A stretch of DNA of 64,000 nucleotides, taken from a cf. Phormidesmis sp. LEGE 11477 (GTDB lineage: Bacteria; Cyanobacteriota; Cyanobacteriia; Phormidesmidales; Phormidesmidaceae). The stretch covers positions 1 through 64,000 of the forward strand of contig NZ_JADEXO010000004.1 in NCBI RefSeq assembly GCF_015207105.1, written 5' to 3'. A model generated the notes under the pieces. The model was not told where the DNA came from. It was given only the letters and a program-made list of their open reading frames with translations, and searched no databases. Positions 36,414 to 44,057 of this stretch are shown here, piece after piece. The translations under genes and the position numbers were made by a program. Numbering within the stretch: position 1 is the first letter of the stretch; each line of letters opens with the position of its first letter.

Positions 36414-39077
36414 ATGTCTGTTACTTCTTCAAATTCAAAGTTCAGCTCCCCACAGCTTCCTTTCTTGAGCGGCGCTGACATACGCAAGCAGTTTTTGTCT
36501 TTCTACGCAGCTAGAGACCATCAGGTTCTTATCAGCGCGTCGCTGGTGCCAGAAGATCCGACTGTGCTGCTGACGATCGCGGGCATGCTTCCTTTCAAGC
36601 CTATTTTCTTGGGTCAGCGCGCCGCTGAGTTTGAGAGGGCAACCACCGCGCAAAAGTGCATTCGCACGAACGACATCGAAAACGTAGGCCGCACCGCTCG
36701 GCACCATACGTTTTTTGAGATGTTAGGCAACTTTAGCTTTGGTGACTATTTCAAAAAGCAGGCGATCGCCTGGGCCTGGGAGCTCTCGACAGAAGTCTTT
36801 AAGCTACCCGCCGATCGCATTGTGCCTAGCGTCTTCAAAGACGATGACGAAGCCTTTGCCATCTGGCGAGACGAAATCGGCATCCCCGAAGAGCGGATTA
36901 TTCGTATGGGCGAAGCTGATAATTTCTGGAAATCTGGCCCGACTGGCCCCTGCGGTCCCTGCTCGGAACTCTACTACGACTTTCATCCCGAACGCGGTGA
37001 CGACAGTATCGATCTAGAAGACGACACTCGCTTTATTGAGTATTACAACCTGGTCTTCATGCAGTACAACCGCGATGCCCAGGGTAACTTAGAGCCTTTA
37101 GAAGCTCAGAATATCGATACGGGGCTAGGGCTAGAGCGCATGGCCCAAATTTTGCAAGGCGTGCCGAACAACTACGAGACTGATCTGATCTTGCCAATTA
37201 TTCAAACGGCAGCAGAGATCGTTGACCTAGACTATCACCGGGCAACAGATGCCCAGAAAGTGTCGCTAAAGGTGATTGGCGACCATGTGCGGGCAGTGAT
37301 GCATATGGTGACCGATGGAATTAGCGCCTCTAATGTCGGTAGAGGCTATGTGCTGCGCCGATTGATCCGACGAGCGGTGCGTCACGGTAAGTTGCTAGGC
37401 ATCGATCGCCCCTTTACGACTGTGGTAGCCGATCGTTCGATTGCTCTTTCTGAAGAGGCTTATCCAGCGGTACGCACTCGCGAAACCGCAATCAAAAATG
37501 AGCTAGATAGAGAAGAAACCCAGTTTCTAAAGACGCTAGCAAGAGGCGAGAAGAGACTGGCCGATATCTTAGCCGAACAGCCTTCACAAGTGTCCGGTAA
37601 AGATGCCTTTGAGCTGTATGACACCTATGGCTTTCCGTTAGAGCTGACCCAAGAGATCGCGGAAGAAAGTGAAATTGCCGTAGATACTGACGGCTTCGAG
37701 GCAGAGATGGCCCAGCAGCGAGAGCGATCAAAAGCCGCGCATGAAACGATCGATCTAACAGTCCAAGGCAGCTTGGATACGCTAGCTGAGCAAATTGACT
37801 CGACTGAGTTTGTGGGCTATCAGCGCGCCGATAGCCAAAGCCGGGTTGAAGCGATCTTAATCGATGGAGAATCAGTTGATCTTGCTAAAACCGGGGCTGA
37901 TGTGCAGATAGTGCTAGACCAGACGCCTTTCTATGCGGAGTCAGGCGGACAAATTGGCGATCGCGGCTATCTATCGGGCGACAACCTGGTCATCCGCATT
38001 GAAGATGTGAAAAAGGAAGGCAGTTTCTTTGTTCACTTTGGTAAAGTAGAGCGCGGCAGCCTAGCTGTGGGCGCTCAAGTGAGTGCCAAGATCGATCGAT
38101 CCTGCCGTCGCCGCGCCCAGGCCAACCACACGGCTACTCATCTATTACAGGCGGCGCTGAAGAGTCTGGTAGACGAGTCGATTTCGCAGGCAGGCTCTCT
38201 GGTTGATTTCGATCGGCTGCGTTTTGACTTTCACGCTTCCCAGGCGCTCACGCCAGAACAATTGCAGCAGGTAGAAAAGCAGGTAAACACCTGGATTGCT
38301 GAAGCGCACGGCGCTGATGTGCAGACGATGCCGATTGCCGAGGCTAGAGCAAAAGGCGCGGTGGCGATGTTTGGCGAAAAGTACGGCGATGAAGTCCGAG
38401 TGATTGACTACCCCGGTATTTCGATGGAGCTGTGTGGCGGCACTCACGTAGGCAATACGGCTGAGATCGGCGTGTTCAAGATCATTTCTGAGACCGGGGT
38501 AGCCGCAGGCATTCGCCGAATTGAAGCGGTGGCTGGCCCAGCCGTTTTAGATTATCTAGAGGTGCGCGATCGCATTGTTAGAGACCTCAGCGCCCGGTTC
38601 AAAACCAAGCCAGAAGAAATTAGCGATCGCGTCACTGCTCTGCAAACCGAACTCAAAAATGCTCAAAAAGGTCTGGTCGCGCTTAAGTCGGAACTTGCCC
38701 TGGCAAAATCCGACCAGCTTTTGAGCCAAGCGGAAACCGTAGGCGAAATCCCAGTGATTGTGGCGAATCTAGAGGCGGTAGAAGCCGATGCGCTAAAAAC
38801 AGCCGCTGAAAGGCTACTGCAAAAGCTGGGTGATGGCGCAGTCGTTTTAGGCTCTATTCCTGCCGAAGGCAAAGTTAGTCTAGTTGCTGCTTTTAGCAAG
38901 CCAGTAATTAGCAAAGGCTTGCAGGCCGGAAAATTTATCGGCGGTATTGCCAAACTGACTGGCGGCGGCGGCGGCGGTCGGCCCCACTTTGCTCAAGCAG
39001 GTGGGCGTGACGCGGCTAAGCTACCTGAAGCCCTAGAAACGGCAAAAGCCCAGTTAGAAGAAGCGCTGGGCAGATGA
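36414..39077 (+). CDS. alaS: Alanyl-tRNA synthetase
   Basis: The 887-residue enzyme is complete: class II N-terminus (IRKQFLSFYAARDHQVLISASLVP), motif 2 region RTARHHTFFEMLGNFSFGDYF, editing-domain zinc motif HTATH (about 570) with CGGTH (about 673), and the C-terminal DHHA1-type glycine-rich segment LTGGGGGGRPHFAQAGG. It charges and proofreads tRNA-Ala. The ATG at 36414 is chosen; the reading frame extends 17 codons upstream, but with no similarity to AlaRS. It is convergent with the phycocyanin operon. Confidence 0.98.
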   Translation: MSVTSSNSKFSSPQLPFLSGADIRKQFLSFYAARDHQVLISASLVPEDPTVLLTIAGMLPFKPIFLGQRAAEFERATTAQKCIRTNDIENVGRTARHHTFFEMLGNFSFGDYFKKQAIAWAWELSTEVFKLPADRIVPSVFKDDDEAFAIWRDEIGIPEERIIRMGEADNFWKSGPTGPCGPCSELYYDFHPERGDDSIDLEDDTRFIEYYNLVFMQYNRDAQGNLEPLEAQNIDTGLGLERMAQILQGVPNNYETDLILPIIQTAAEIVDLDYHRATDAQKVSLKVIGDHVRAVMHMVTDGISASNVGRGYVLRRLIRRAVRHGKLLGIDRPFTTVVADRSIALSEEAYPAVRTRETAIKNELDREETQFLKTLARGEKRLADILAEQPSQVSGKDAFELYDTYGFPLELTQEIAEESEIAVDTDGFEAEMAQQRERSKAAHETIDLTVQGSLDTLAEQIDSTEFVGYQRADSQSRVEAILIDGESVDLAKTGADVQIVLDQTPFYAESGGQIGDRGYLSGDNLVIRIEDVKKEGSFFVHFGKVERGSLAVGAQVSAKIDRSCRRRAQANHTATHLLQAALKSLVDESISQAGSLVDFDRLRFDFHASQALTPEQLQQVEKQVNTWIAEAHGADVQTMPIAEARAKGAVAMFGEKYGDEVRVIDYPGISMELCGGTHVGNTAEIGVFKIISETGVAAGIRRIEAVAGPAVLDYLEVRDRIVRDLSARFKTKPEEISDRVTALQTELKNAQKGLVALKSELALAKSDQLLSQAETVGEIPVIVANLEAVEADALKTAAERLLQKLGDGAVVLGSIPAEGKVSLVAAFSKPVISKGLQAGKFIGGIAKLTGGGGGGRPHFAQAGGRDAAKLPEALETAKAQLEEALGR

Positions 39078-39100
39078 ATAGTCTCGGCTTGATATGTATT

Positions 39101-39132
39101 AGCTAGTAAAGCTTTACTAAAGCCTTACTAGC
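39101..39132. terminator. Bidirectional terminator-like hairpin between alaS and cpcD
   Basis: AGCTAGTAAAG and CTTACTAGCT arms, with an extra TTTACTAAAG inner pairing, form a stem between the convergent alaS and cpc genes. No long T tract follows on either side, so the confidence is moderate. Confidence 0.55.
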
Positions 39133-39175
39133 TATAGCAGCACTCTTTTCTTACGAGCATTCCTGATGAGTACTT

Positions 39176-39505
39176 CTAATTAGCAGCGCTCTTCTCAGCG
39201 CCATCGGCACGACTTTCCTCAGAATCGACAGACTTTGAGGCGGGTGTCTCTGACACCTTTGTCGCCTTGGACTCTATACCGTTTTCTAGCGGTGAGATGT
39301 TGACAATCTCTCCGCCTAGCATAGTGATCCGCCGCATTTCCTGGCTCATGCGATGAAAGGGGACTTGAAAAAATTGGTTCTGGCTGCTGCGAATGGGTGA
39401 GCGCTGACGAGCGGTGATCTCGTTTTGGCTCAGGCCAGTCACTTCATAGATAAAGATTCGGTTGTCTACGCTAGAGGTGGTGCTTGTGGCGCTCTGTCCT
39501 AACAT
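39176..39505 (-). CDS. cpcD: Phycobilisome small rod-capping linker CpcD
   Basis: The CpcD domain is clear: MLGQSA at the start, RIFIYEVTGLSQNE, IRSSQNQFFQVPFHRMSQEMRRITMLGGEIVNISPL. It caps the core-distal end of phycocyanin rods. The C-terminal 35 residues are a Lys/Ser/Glu-rich tail (KATKVSETPASKSVDS), longer than the usual roughly 80-residue CpcD. It is the last gene of the phycocyanin operon, 60 bp after the rod linker. No cpcE/cpcF lyase genes follow; the next gene is the convergent alaS. Confidence 0.93.
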   Translation of the reverse strand: MLGQSATSTTSSVDNRIFIYEVTGLSQNEITARQRSPIRSSQNQFFQVPFHRMSQEMRRITMLGGEIVNISPLENGIESKATKVSETPASKSVDSEESRADGAEKSAAN

Positions 39506-39565
39506 GATGAGATGGGATAAATAGGGCTAGATGAGAACGGGCTGTAAAGAACAGTTTCTAAGTGC

Positions 39566-40444
39566 TCAGGCTGCTTTGCTGACGTTGGCGATGCGAGCAC
39601 CACTTTGAGCGATCCTTTTGAGGGTTTCGTTGAGGGCTTCGTAAGAAACGATTAGTACCCGGTTGCTACGGCGAATGCTGGGATAGCCTGGCCGCCGTTG
39701 TCCAGCAATCTCGATTCGATATAGGCGATCACGACCTGTAGCAGATCCGGGTCTAGCAAAGGCGCGATTGTTGTTGGTAGAGGTCTTGGCGCGGCGATAG
39801 GCCCAGCCGTTGTCACCACTGCCAGAAGAGGGCGGCACTACCGCTGAGACACTATTTTGAGCCAGCTCTTGGGCGAGGCGAGAGGGCGTGCCAGCAATCT
39901 GAGCGCGATCACTATTGGCATAGCCGCGATACAAACTGAACATGCGAGTAAAGCCCGCTATCTTCTGGCCTGTCTGGGTGCTGAACCCTCGGCAATAAGG
40001 CACGATGCTATCGCCAAAGTTAGTCTCGTACTCTTGAGAATCGATATAAGAGTCGATATCGGCCTCAAATCCCTCGTTTTGATAGCGATCGAGATGTTCA
40101 ATCACCTCGGATTCATCGTAGGGCGCACGGCCTAGCAGATGCTTGATATTGAGCTCGATTACGCGGGTTTGAAAGTTGGGATAGAGAAACTTTTTTTTAT
40201 ACAGTTCTGATTTGGCGATCGCGCGAACAAAGTCTCTAACGCTCAGCGCCCCACTAGTGACTAGAGATTCTAGCGTCGTTAAACGCTCTGAGCGCATTAG
40301 ATAGTCGTTCCCTAAGACTTGCCGATAGGCAGCATAGATCACTGCCTGGGTGTCGTCTGAAGAGGCCCTAGGTCGCATTTCGACAGGCTGCTGGTCGGTA
40401 AAAGGAACAGTTCCTAGCCGGTTAGAGGCTGTTGTGATAGCCAC
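39566..40444 (-). CDS. cpcC: Phycocyanin-associated rod linker polypeptide (CpcC/CpcI type)
   Basis: Residues about 20-170 are the phycobilisome linker domain, with [36 protein letters not shown] and [19 protein letters not shown]. The C-terminal part is a CpcD-like domain ([11 protein letters not shown]...[18 protein letters not shown]). It joins phycocyanin hexamers within the rod. It is a paralogue of the next linker upstream, the same two-linker design as the red-light-inducible cpc2 operon of Fremyella (cpcH2, cpcI2). It starts at ATG 40444; the ribosome-binding site is AGGAGAAACG. Confidence 0.93.
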   Translation of the reverse strand: MAITTASNRLGTVPFTDQQPVEMRPRASSDDTQAVIYAAYRQVLGNDYLMRSERLTTLESLVTSGALSVRDFVRAIAKSELYKKKFLYPNFQTRVIELNIKHLLGRAPYDESEVIEHLDRYQNEGFEADIDSYIDSQEYETNFGDSIVPYCRGFSTQTGQKIAGFTRMFSLYRGYANSDRAQIAGTPSRLAQELAQNSVSAVVPPSSGSGDNGWAYRRAKTSTNNNRAFARPGSATGRDRLYRIEIAGQRRPGYPSIRRSNRVLIVSYEALNETLKRIAQSGARIANVSKAA

Positions 40445-40539
40445 AGATCGTTTCTCCTGGTGATACTGAAATTTTGACTGAGCAAGTTTGGTTAGCTACA
40501 CAAACTTGAGTTCGCTTGAATGAGGTCGTTTGAAGAGCG

Positions 40540-41358
40540 CTAGGCGGGTGAAACATCCACAATGCGACAGCCTCTTTTGTTGAGTCGCTGTAGCGTGGAT
40601 GAGAGCAGATCGTAAGCCACCACATATTCCTGCATACCCAGACGAACCTGGGGCCGTTGCCGGCTGGCTGACTGCGATACTCTGATGCGATAGAGCTGCT
40701 CACGAGCGCCACCGGTTACGCCCTGTAGCTCTTTGCTGGCGTTGGCGGTTCTGACTGGGCTAGCCGAGTTGCGAGCGAGTTCTGTGGTGAGGGTGCCTTT
40801 TTTGTGATTGACGCGGGCGCGATCGCTGCTAGCAGATCCCCGGTAGAGTTGAAACATCCGGCCAAATCCCACCGTTTTTTGTCCTCTTTGAGTGGCAAAG
40901 CCTCGGTAGTAAGGCACAATCTGCTCGCCAAAGTTGCTCTGATATTCTGCCGAATCTATATAGCTGTTAATTTCGGCCTCATAGCCCTGCTGAATATAGA
41001 GATCGACATGCTCAGCAATCTCAGATTCATCGTAGGGGGCGCGGCCCAATAAATGCTTAAAATTCAGCTCAATAAAACGGACATTGGGCGTGCTGTAGAA
41101 AAATTTCTGCTTGTAGAGCTCAGATAGGGCGAGCGATCGCACAAAATCACAGGTTCTGATATGGCCTTGTCTGAGCAAAGACTCGCTGCTGATCAATCTC
41201 TCAGCGCTCATTACATGGTCGTTACCGAGCACCTGACGATACGTTGCCCAGATCACCCCTTGAATATCAGATTCAGAGGCATTGGGACGCAGCTCGATCG
41301 GTTCGGACTGCACAAAGGGCTCAAACCCCAATCGTCTGGCAGCAGTTTCGCTCGTCAT
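40540..41358 (-). CDS. cpcC: Phycocyanin-associated rod linker polypeptide (CpcC/CpcH type), first copy
   Basis: The 272-residue protein has the linker domain ([63 protein letters not shown]) and a C-terminal CpcD-like domain ([16 protein letters not shown]). It is roughly 50 to 60 percent similar by eye to the next linker downstream. The ATG at 41358 is chosen over an upstream frame start at 41457 because AAAGGAGATT precedes it and the N-terminus aligns with the paralogue. It is separated from cpcA by a 180-bp spacer with a strong hairpin. Confidence 0.93.
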   Translation of the reverse strand: MTSETAARRLGFEPFVQSEPIELRPNASESDIQGVIWATYRQVLGNDHVMSAERLISSESLLRQGHIRTCDFVRSLALSELYKQKFFYSTPNVRFIELNFKHLLGRAPYDESEIAEHVDLYIQQGYEAEINSYIDSAEYQSNFGEQIVPYYRGFATQRGQKTVGFGRMFQLYRGSASSDRARVNHKKGTLTTELARNSASPVRTANASKELQGVTGGAREQLYRIRVSQSASRQRPQVRLGMQEYVVAYDLLSSTLQRLNKRGCRIVDVSPA

Positions 41359-41464
41359 ATCAGTTAATCTCCTTTCATCTACGACTAGAACATTGTTTGT
41401 AGAGGCTAATGCGTATACATAAATCGAAGAAGTGCTTCGGATTCTCGTAGCCCTCATCCCCTAA

Positions 41465-41490
41465 CCCCTTACTCCCTGAGGGAGAAGGGG
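41465..41490 (-). repeat. Strong hairpin in the cpcA-linker spacer
   Basis: On the minus strand the sequence reads CCCCTTCTCCC-TCA-GGGAGTAAGGGG, an almost perfect 11-bp stem with a 3-nt loop. Its place just after cpcA suggests partial termination or an RNA processing/stability element that gives more cpcBA mRNA than linker mRNA, as known for other phycocyanin operons. Related GC-rich palindromes occur as dispersed repeats in cyanobacteria. Confidence 0.75.
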
Positions 41491-41540
41491 AAGCGGACTC
41501 AAACAGCACAGATATCTGGCCTGGTATTCAGCACAAATAT

Positions 41541-42029
41541 CTAGCTGAGTGAATTAATGGCATAGTCAAAGTAGGAATTGGCCTCAGCCGCTTCGTCTCC
41601 ACTCAGACCGTGGTTAGCTTTGATATGCTTGAGTGCTTCTACATACCAGCTAGGAGAAAGATCAAAGGTTTTGTTGATCTCTTGGATGCCAGAGATCAGG
41701 TACTCGTCCATGGGGCCAGTACCACCAGCGATTAGGCAATAGGTCACCATCCGTAGGTAGTAACCAATATCCCTAGCACACTTCTCTTTGCCAGTAGAGG
41801 TAGAAGCGAAATTGCTGCCCTGCATCTGAGTAGTGTACGGAAACTTGTCATAGACGGCTTTGGCTGCGCCGTTAACTAGGCTGTCTGCATTTTGGGTCAG
41901 CGACTGGGCTGCAGATAGTCCAGCTTGGGCCTGGCGGAAACGGCCAAAGGCAACCTGTAGCTCTGAGCTGCTAAGGAAACGACCTTGCGAATCAGCGGCT
42001 GCAACCGCTTCAGTCATGGGAGTTTTCAT
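41541..42029 (-). CDS. cpcA: Phycocyanin alpha subunit
   Basis: The 162-residue protein is a complete alpha-phycocyanin: [19 protein letters not shown] at the start, the bilin-binding Cys84 in [17 protein letters not shown], and [20 protein letters not shown] toward the end. It binds one phycocyanobilin and pairs with CpcB to form the alpha-beta monomer of the phycobilisome rod. It is 84 bp after cpcB. ATG 42029 is preceded by AAAGAGAGATT. Confidence 0.98.
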   Translation of the reverse strand: MKTPMTEAVAAADSQGRFLSSSELQVAFGRFRQAQAGLSAAQSLTQNADSLVNGAAKAVYDKFPYTTQMQGSNFASTSTGKEKCARDIGYYLRMVTYCLIAGGTGPMDEYLISGIQEINKTFDLSPSWYVEALKHIKANHGLSGDEAAEANSYFDYAINSLS

Positions 42030-42113
42030 GTTGGAATCTCTCTTTGAAATGTATGGAAATAGATAGTTGATACAAGCGGTTAGCGGAGACGGAGACTGTT
42101 ACCCGGCGGCGGG

Positions 42114-42632
42114 TTACCCAACAGCAGCAGCAGCCTTATCGAAATAGCCACCTAGCTCAGACATCAAAGAACTACAGTCGCCCTGAGTGATGCCCTCACG
42201 GGAGTTGGCAATTTCGATTGCCGTATTCTTCATTTTGTCGACGCCAGCGGCAACAGAACCGCCCGGTACGCCAAGCGCTGTGTAGGTTTCGCGCAGACCG
42301 TTCAAGCAGCGATCGTCCAAAACACTCCCATCGCCGGTAAACATGGCATAGGTGACGTAGCGCAAAATAATCTCCATATCTCGCAAGCAAGCAGCCATGC
42401 GACGAGAAGTATAGGCGTTGCCCCCTGGAGCGATTAGCTGTGGCTGCTCGGCAAACAGCGATCGCGCTGCGCTCGACACGATCTCAGAGGAGTTGCTAGT
42501 GATGCGATTAACGGTGTCAATTCGCTTGTTCCCTTCTGAAACCAGCTTATTTAGGGCATCAAGTTTGTCGGCGCTGATGTATTCACCGCGCGCATCAGCC
42601 TGAGAAATTACTTTCGTAAAAACATCGTACAT
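42114..42632 (-). CDS. cpcB: Phycocyanin beta subunit
   Basis: The 172-residue protein starts [20 protein letters not shown] and has bilin-binding Cys82 ([16 protein letters not shown]) and Cys153 ([12 protein letters not shown]). Asn72 (PGGN), the site of methylation in family members, is also present. The ATG at 42632 is certain by homology; TAGGAGAG lies upstream. It is the first gene of cpcBA-linkers-cpcD. A leader of up to 500 bp with an L-box-like motif lies upstream. Confidence 0.98.
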   Translation of the reverse strand: MYDVFTKVISQADARGEYISADKLDALNKLVSEGNKRIDTVNRITSNSSEIVSSAARSLFAEQPQLIAPGGNAYTSRRMAACLRDMEIILRYVTYAMFTGDGSVLDDRCLNGLRETYTALGVPGGSVAAGVDKMKNTAIEIANSREGITQGDCSSLMSELGGYFDKAAAAVG

Positions 42633-43182
42633 GTGAAATTGCTCTCCTACTTTCTCTAAAACACAGACAGACAAGCAAGCAGACACTAGCCAGCTAGGAA
42701 AAGTTCAGCTAGGAAAAGTCGGGCTTTTCTTGGCTGTCGGCTTGATTTGATATAGTGCGATCTCCGAGTTCTTTTTACAGTCTTTTCCCATAGATACTGT
42801 CACGGGGTGCTGTTACGGGGTGAATAGCTGTTTTTCCTAGTAAGCGCAAGCGGACTTAACACATAGAGGCGAACCCTGATAGAACGTTTCTATAAAACAT
42901 TCCTCAAGGCATTACCCCAAAAGCAGTAAGCCATTCGCTACAGAACCACACACAGCGCAAAAACAAAAAGACAAAAAAGAACATTTCCCGACGGTTTTAC
43001 CACGCGGGCTTGGGTAGCTCGAACCAATGACTTGATTTAATCAATTTGCTTGTGCAGATATTGTGCATAAGTTTGTATCTATCTAGTTACAAAACTCTCA
43101 ATGTCTTGCGTGAAAAGCTTTTCAAGTCTTTATAGATATGGCGATCGCTCTAATAAACGTTACGATCAGTTACATTAAAGGT
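42633..43182 (-). promoter_or_regulatory. cpc promoter and long leader
   Basis: The region between pcyA and cpcB holds the promoter of the phycocyanin operon. The most distinct element is the L-box-like repeat at 43051-43068. Downstream of it, on the minus strand, an AT-rich TTGATTAAAT stretch could be a -10 region. If transcription starts there, the leader would be about 380-400 nt, long as in other cpc operons. No reading frame or RNA gene is seen. Confidence 0.6.
43051..43068 (-). promoter_or_regulatory. L-box-like direct repeat upstream of cpcB (putative RcaC site)
   Basis: The minus strand reads ATGCACA-ATAT-CTGCACA. The L box recognised by RcaC in Fremyella is TTGCACA-N4-TTGCACA, so each half differs at one base only and the spacing is exact. 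An RcaC-like gene is 1 kb upstream. Confidence 0.75.
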
Positions 43183-43947
43183 TCAGGGCACAAGGATATT
43201 TGAATCTGAGCTAACGCAATCGAACAGCATTGTCTCTAGGTAACGCTGTGCCCACTCTTTATCGAAAGCTCGCTCTAGAATTCGGCGGGTTTTATCATTT
43301 TTCTGCTGCTGTTGGCAGTAGTGCTTTTGCCCAGCCCATATAGAAGCGAGCGCGGCTCTATCTTCGACTCTAGTAGACTCACAGGCGAGCTGGCAGTGAA
43401 TTGACAGGTATTTTGCGACCTGGTTCAAGAAGCTAGCGGCTTCTTCAGGGCTCTCTATTCGCACAAATAGGCAGTGCTCTGAGAAGATACTTCCCCATTC
43501 TGGCAGCACTCTAGGACTAGAAAATTGAGGCACCGGCAGACGCGCTAAGGCGTGCTGATAGCTGGCAGGTAGGGTGCCATCTGATGAGACAGGGGATAAA
43601 TCTGCGATCGCAGCGGTGATCTGGCCCCTAGCAGCTACAATATCTACTCCAAAAATAGGCAGATCGAAGCAAAGGTGCGGAAACATGACGCAGTGCAAGA
43701 TATCGAGATTGTTGCCGACCCTAGCGAGTTCTAAATGGAGCTTACGAAACTGTAGAGTTTGATAGCACAGGTTTTGAATAACTAGCTGTTCACCTTCTAA
43801 GCTGCCTTCGACATAGCCTAGATCGGCGGGTGTCTCGTAAGGGAACACCATGAGCTGCTTGTGCCAAATGTTTTTAATCGTTGTGGCTAGCTGAGCAATA
43901 GTAGGGTGCTGTTTCTTTGCTAACGGCGGCTGTGAGAGCTGAACCAT
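43183..43947 (-). CDS. pcyA: Phycocyanobilin:ferredoxin oxidoreductase
   Basis: The 254-residue protein matches PcyA. HLELA contains Glu73, LDILHCVMFP His85 and FGVDIVAA Asp102, which correspond with a constant offset of three to the catalytic Glu76, His88 and Asp105 of the Synechocystis enzyme. It reduces biliverdin in two ferredoxin-dependent steps to phycocyanobilin, the pigment of CpcA, CpcB and of the photoreceptor encoded upstream. An L-box-like motif lies 46 bp before the start, suggesting red-light activation with cpc. It starts at ATG 43947. Confidence 0.96.
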   Translation of the reverse strand: MVQLSQPPLAKKQHPTIAQLATTIKNIWHKQLMVFPYETPADLGYVEGSLEGEQLVIQNLCYQTLQFRKLHLELARVGNNLDILHCVMFPHLCFDLPIFGVDIVAARGQITAAIADLSPVSSDGTLPASYQHALARLPVPQFSSPRVLPEWGSIFSEHCLFVRIESPEEAASFLNQVAKYLSIHCQLACESTRVEDRAALASIWAGQKHYCQQQQKNDKTRRILERAFDKEWAQRYLETMLFDCVSSDSNILVP

Positions 43948-43992
43948 GATCTTTTGAACCTTGTTTTCTACTTCTCACCTTGCCTCACTCAC

Positions 43993-44010
43993 TGTGCAGA
44001 CCTTGTGCAA
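43993..44010 (-). promoter_or_regulatory. L-box-like direct repeat upstream of pcyA (putative RcaC site)
   Basis: The minus strand reads TTGCACA-AGGT-CTGCACA, 17 of 18 positions agreeing with TTGCACA-N4-TTGCACA (N positions free). It lies between rcaC and pcyA, 46 bp before the pcyA start. In Fremyella an L box also controls pcyA. Confidence 0.8.
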
Positions 44011-44057
44011 ACCTTTTATCCAAACTGTCTAAGCGTCAGGGCTAGGCGCTAGGGTAG

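Noticed and set aside
42687-43182. NtcA-type site (GTA-N8-TAC) in the cpc leader
   Set aside because: The closest match (near 42925) has the wrong spacing of ten bases.
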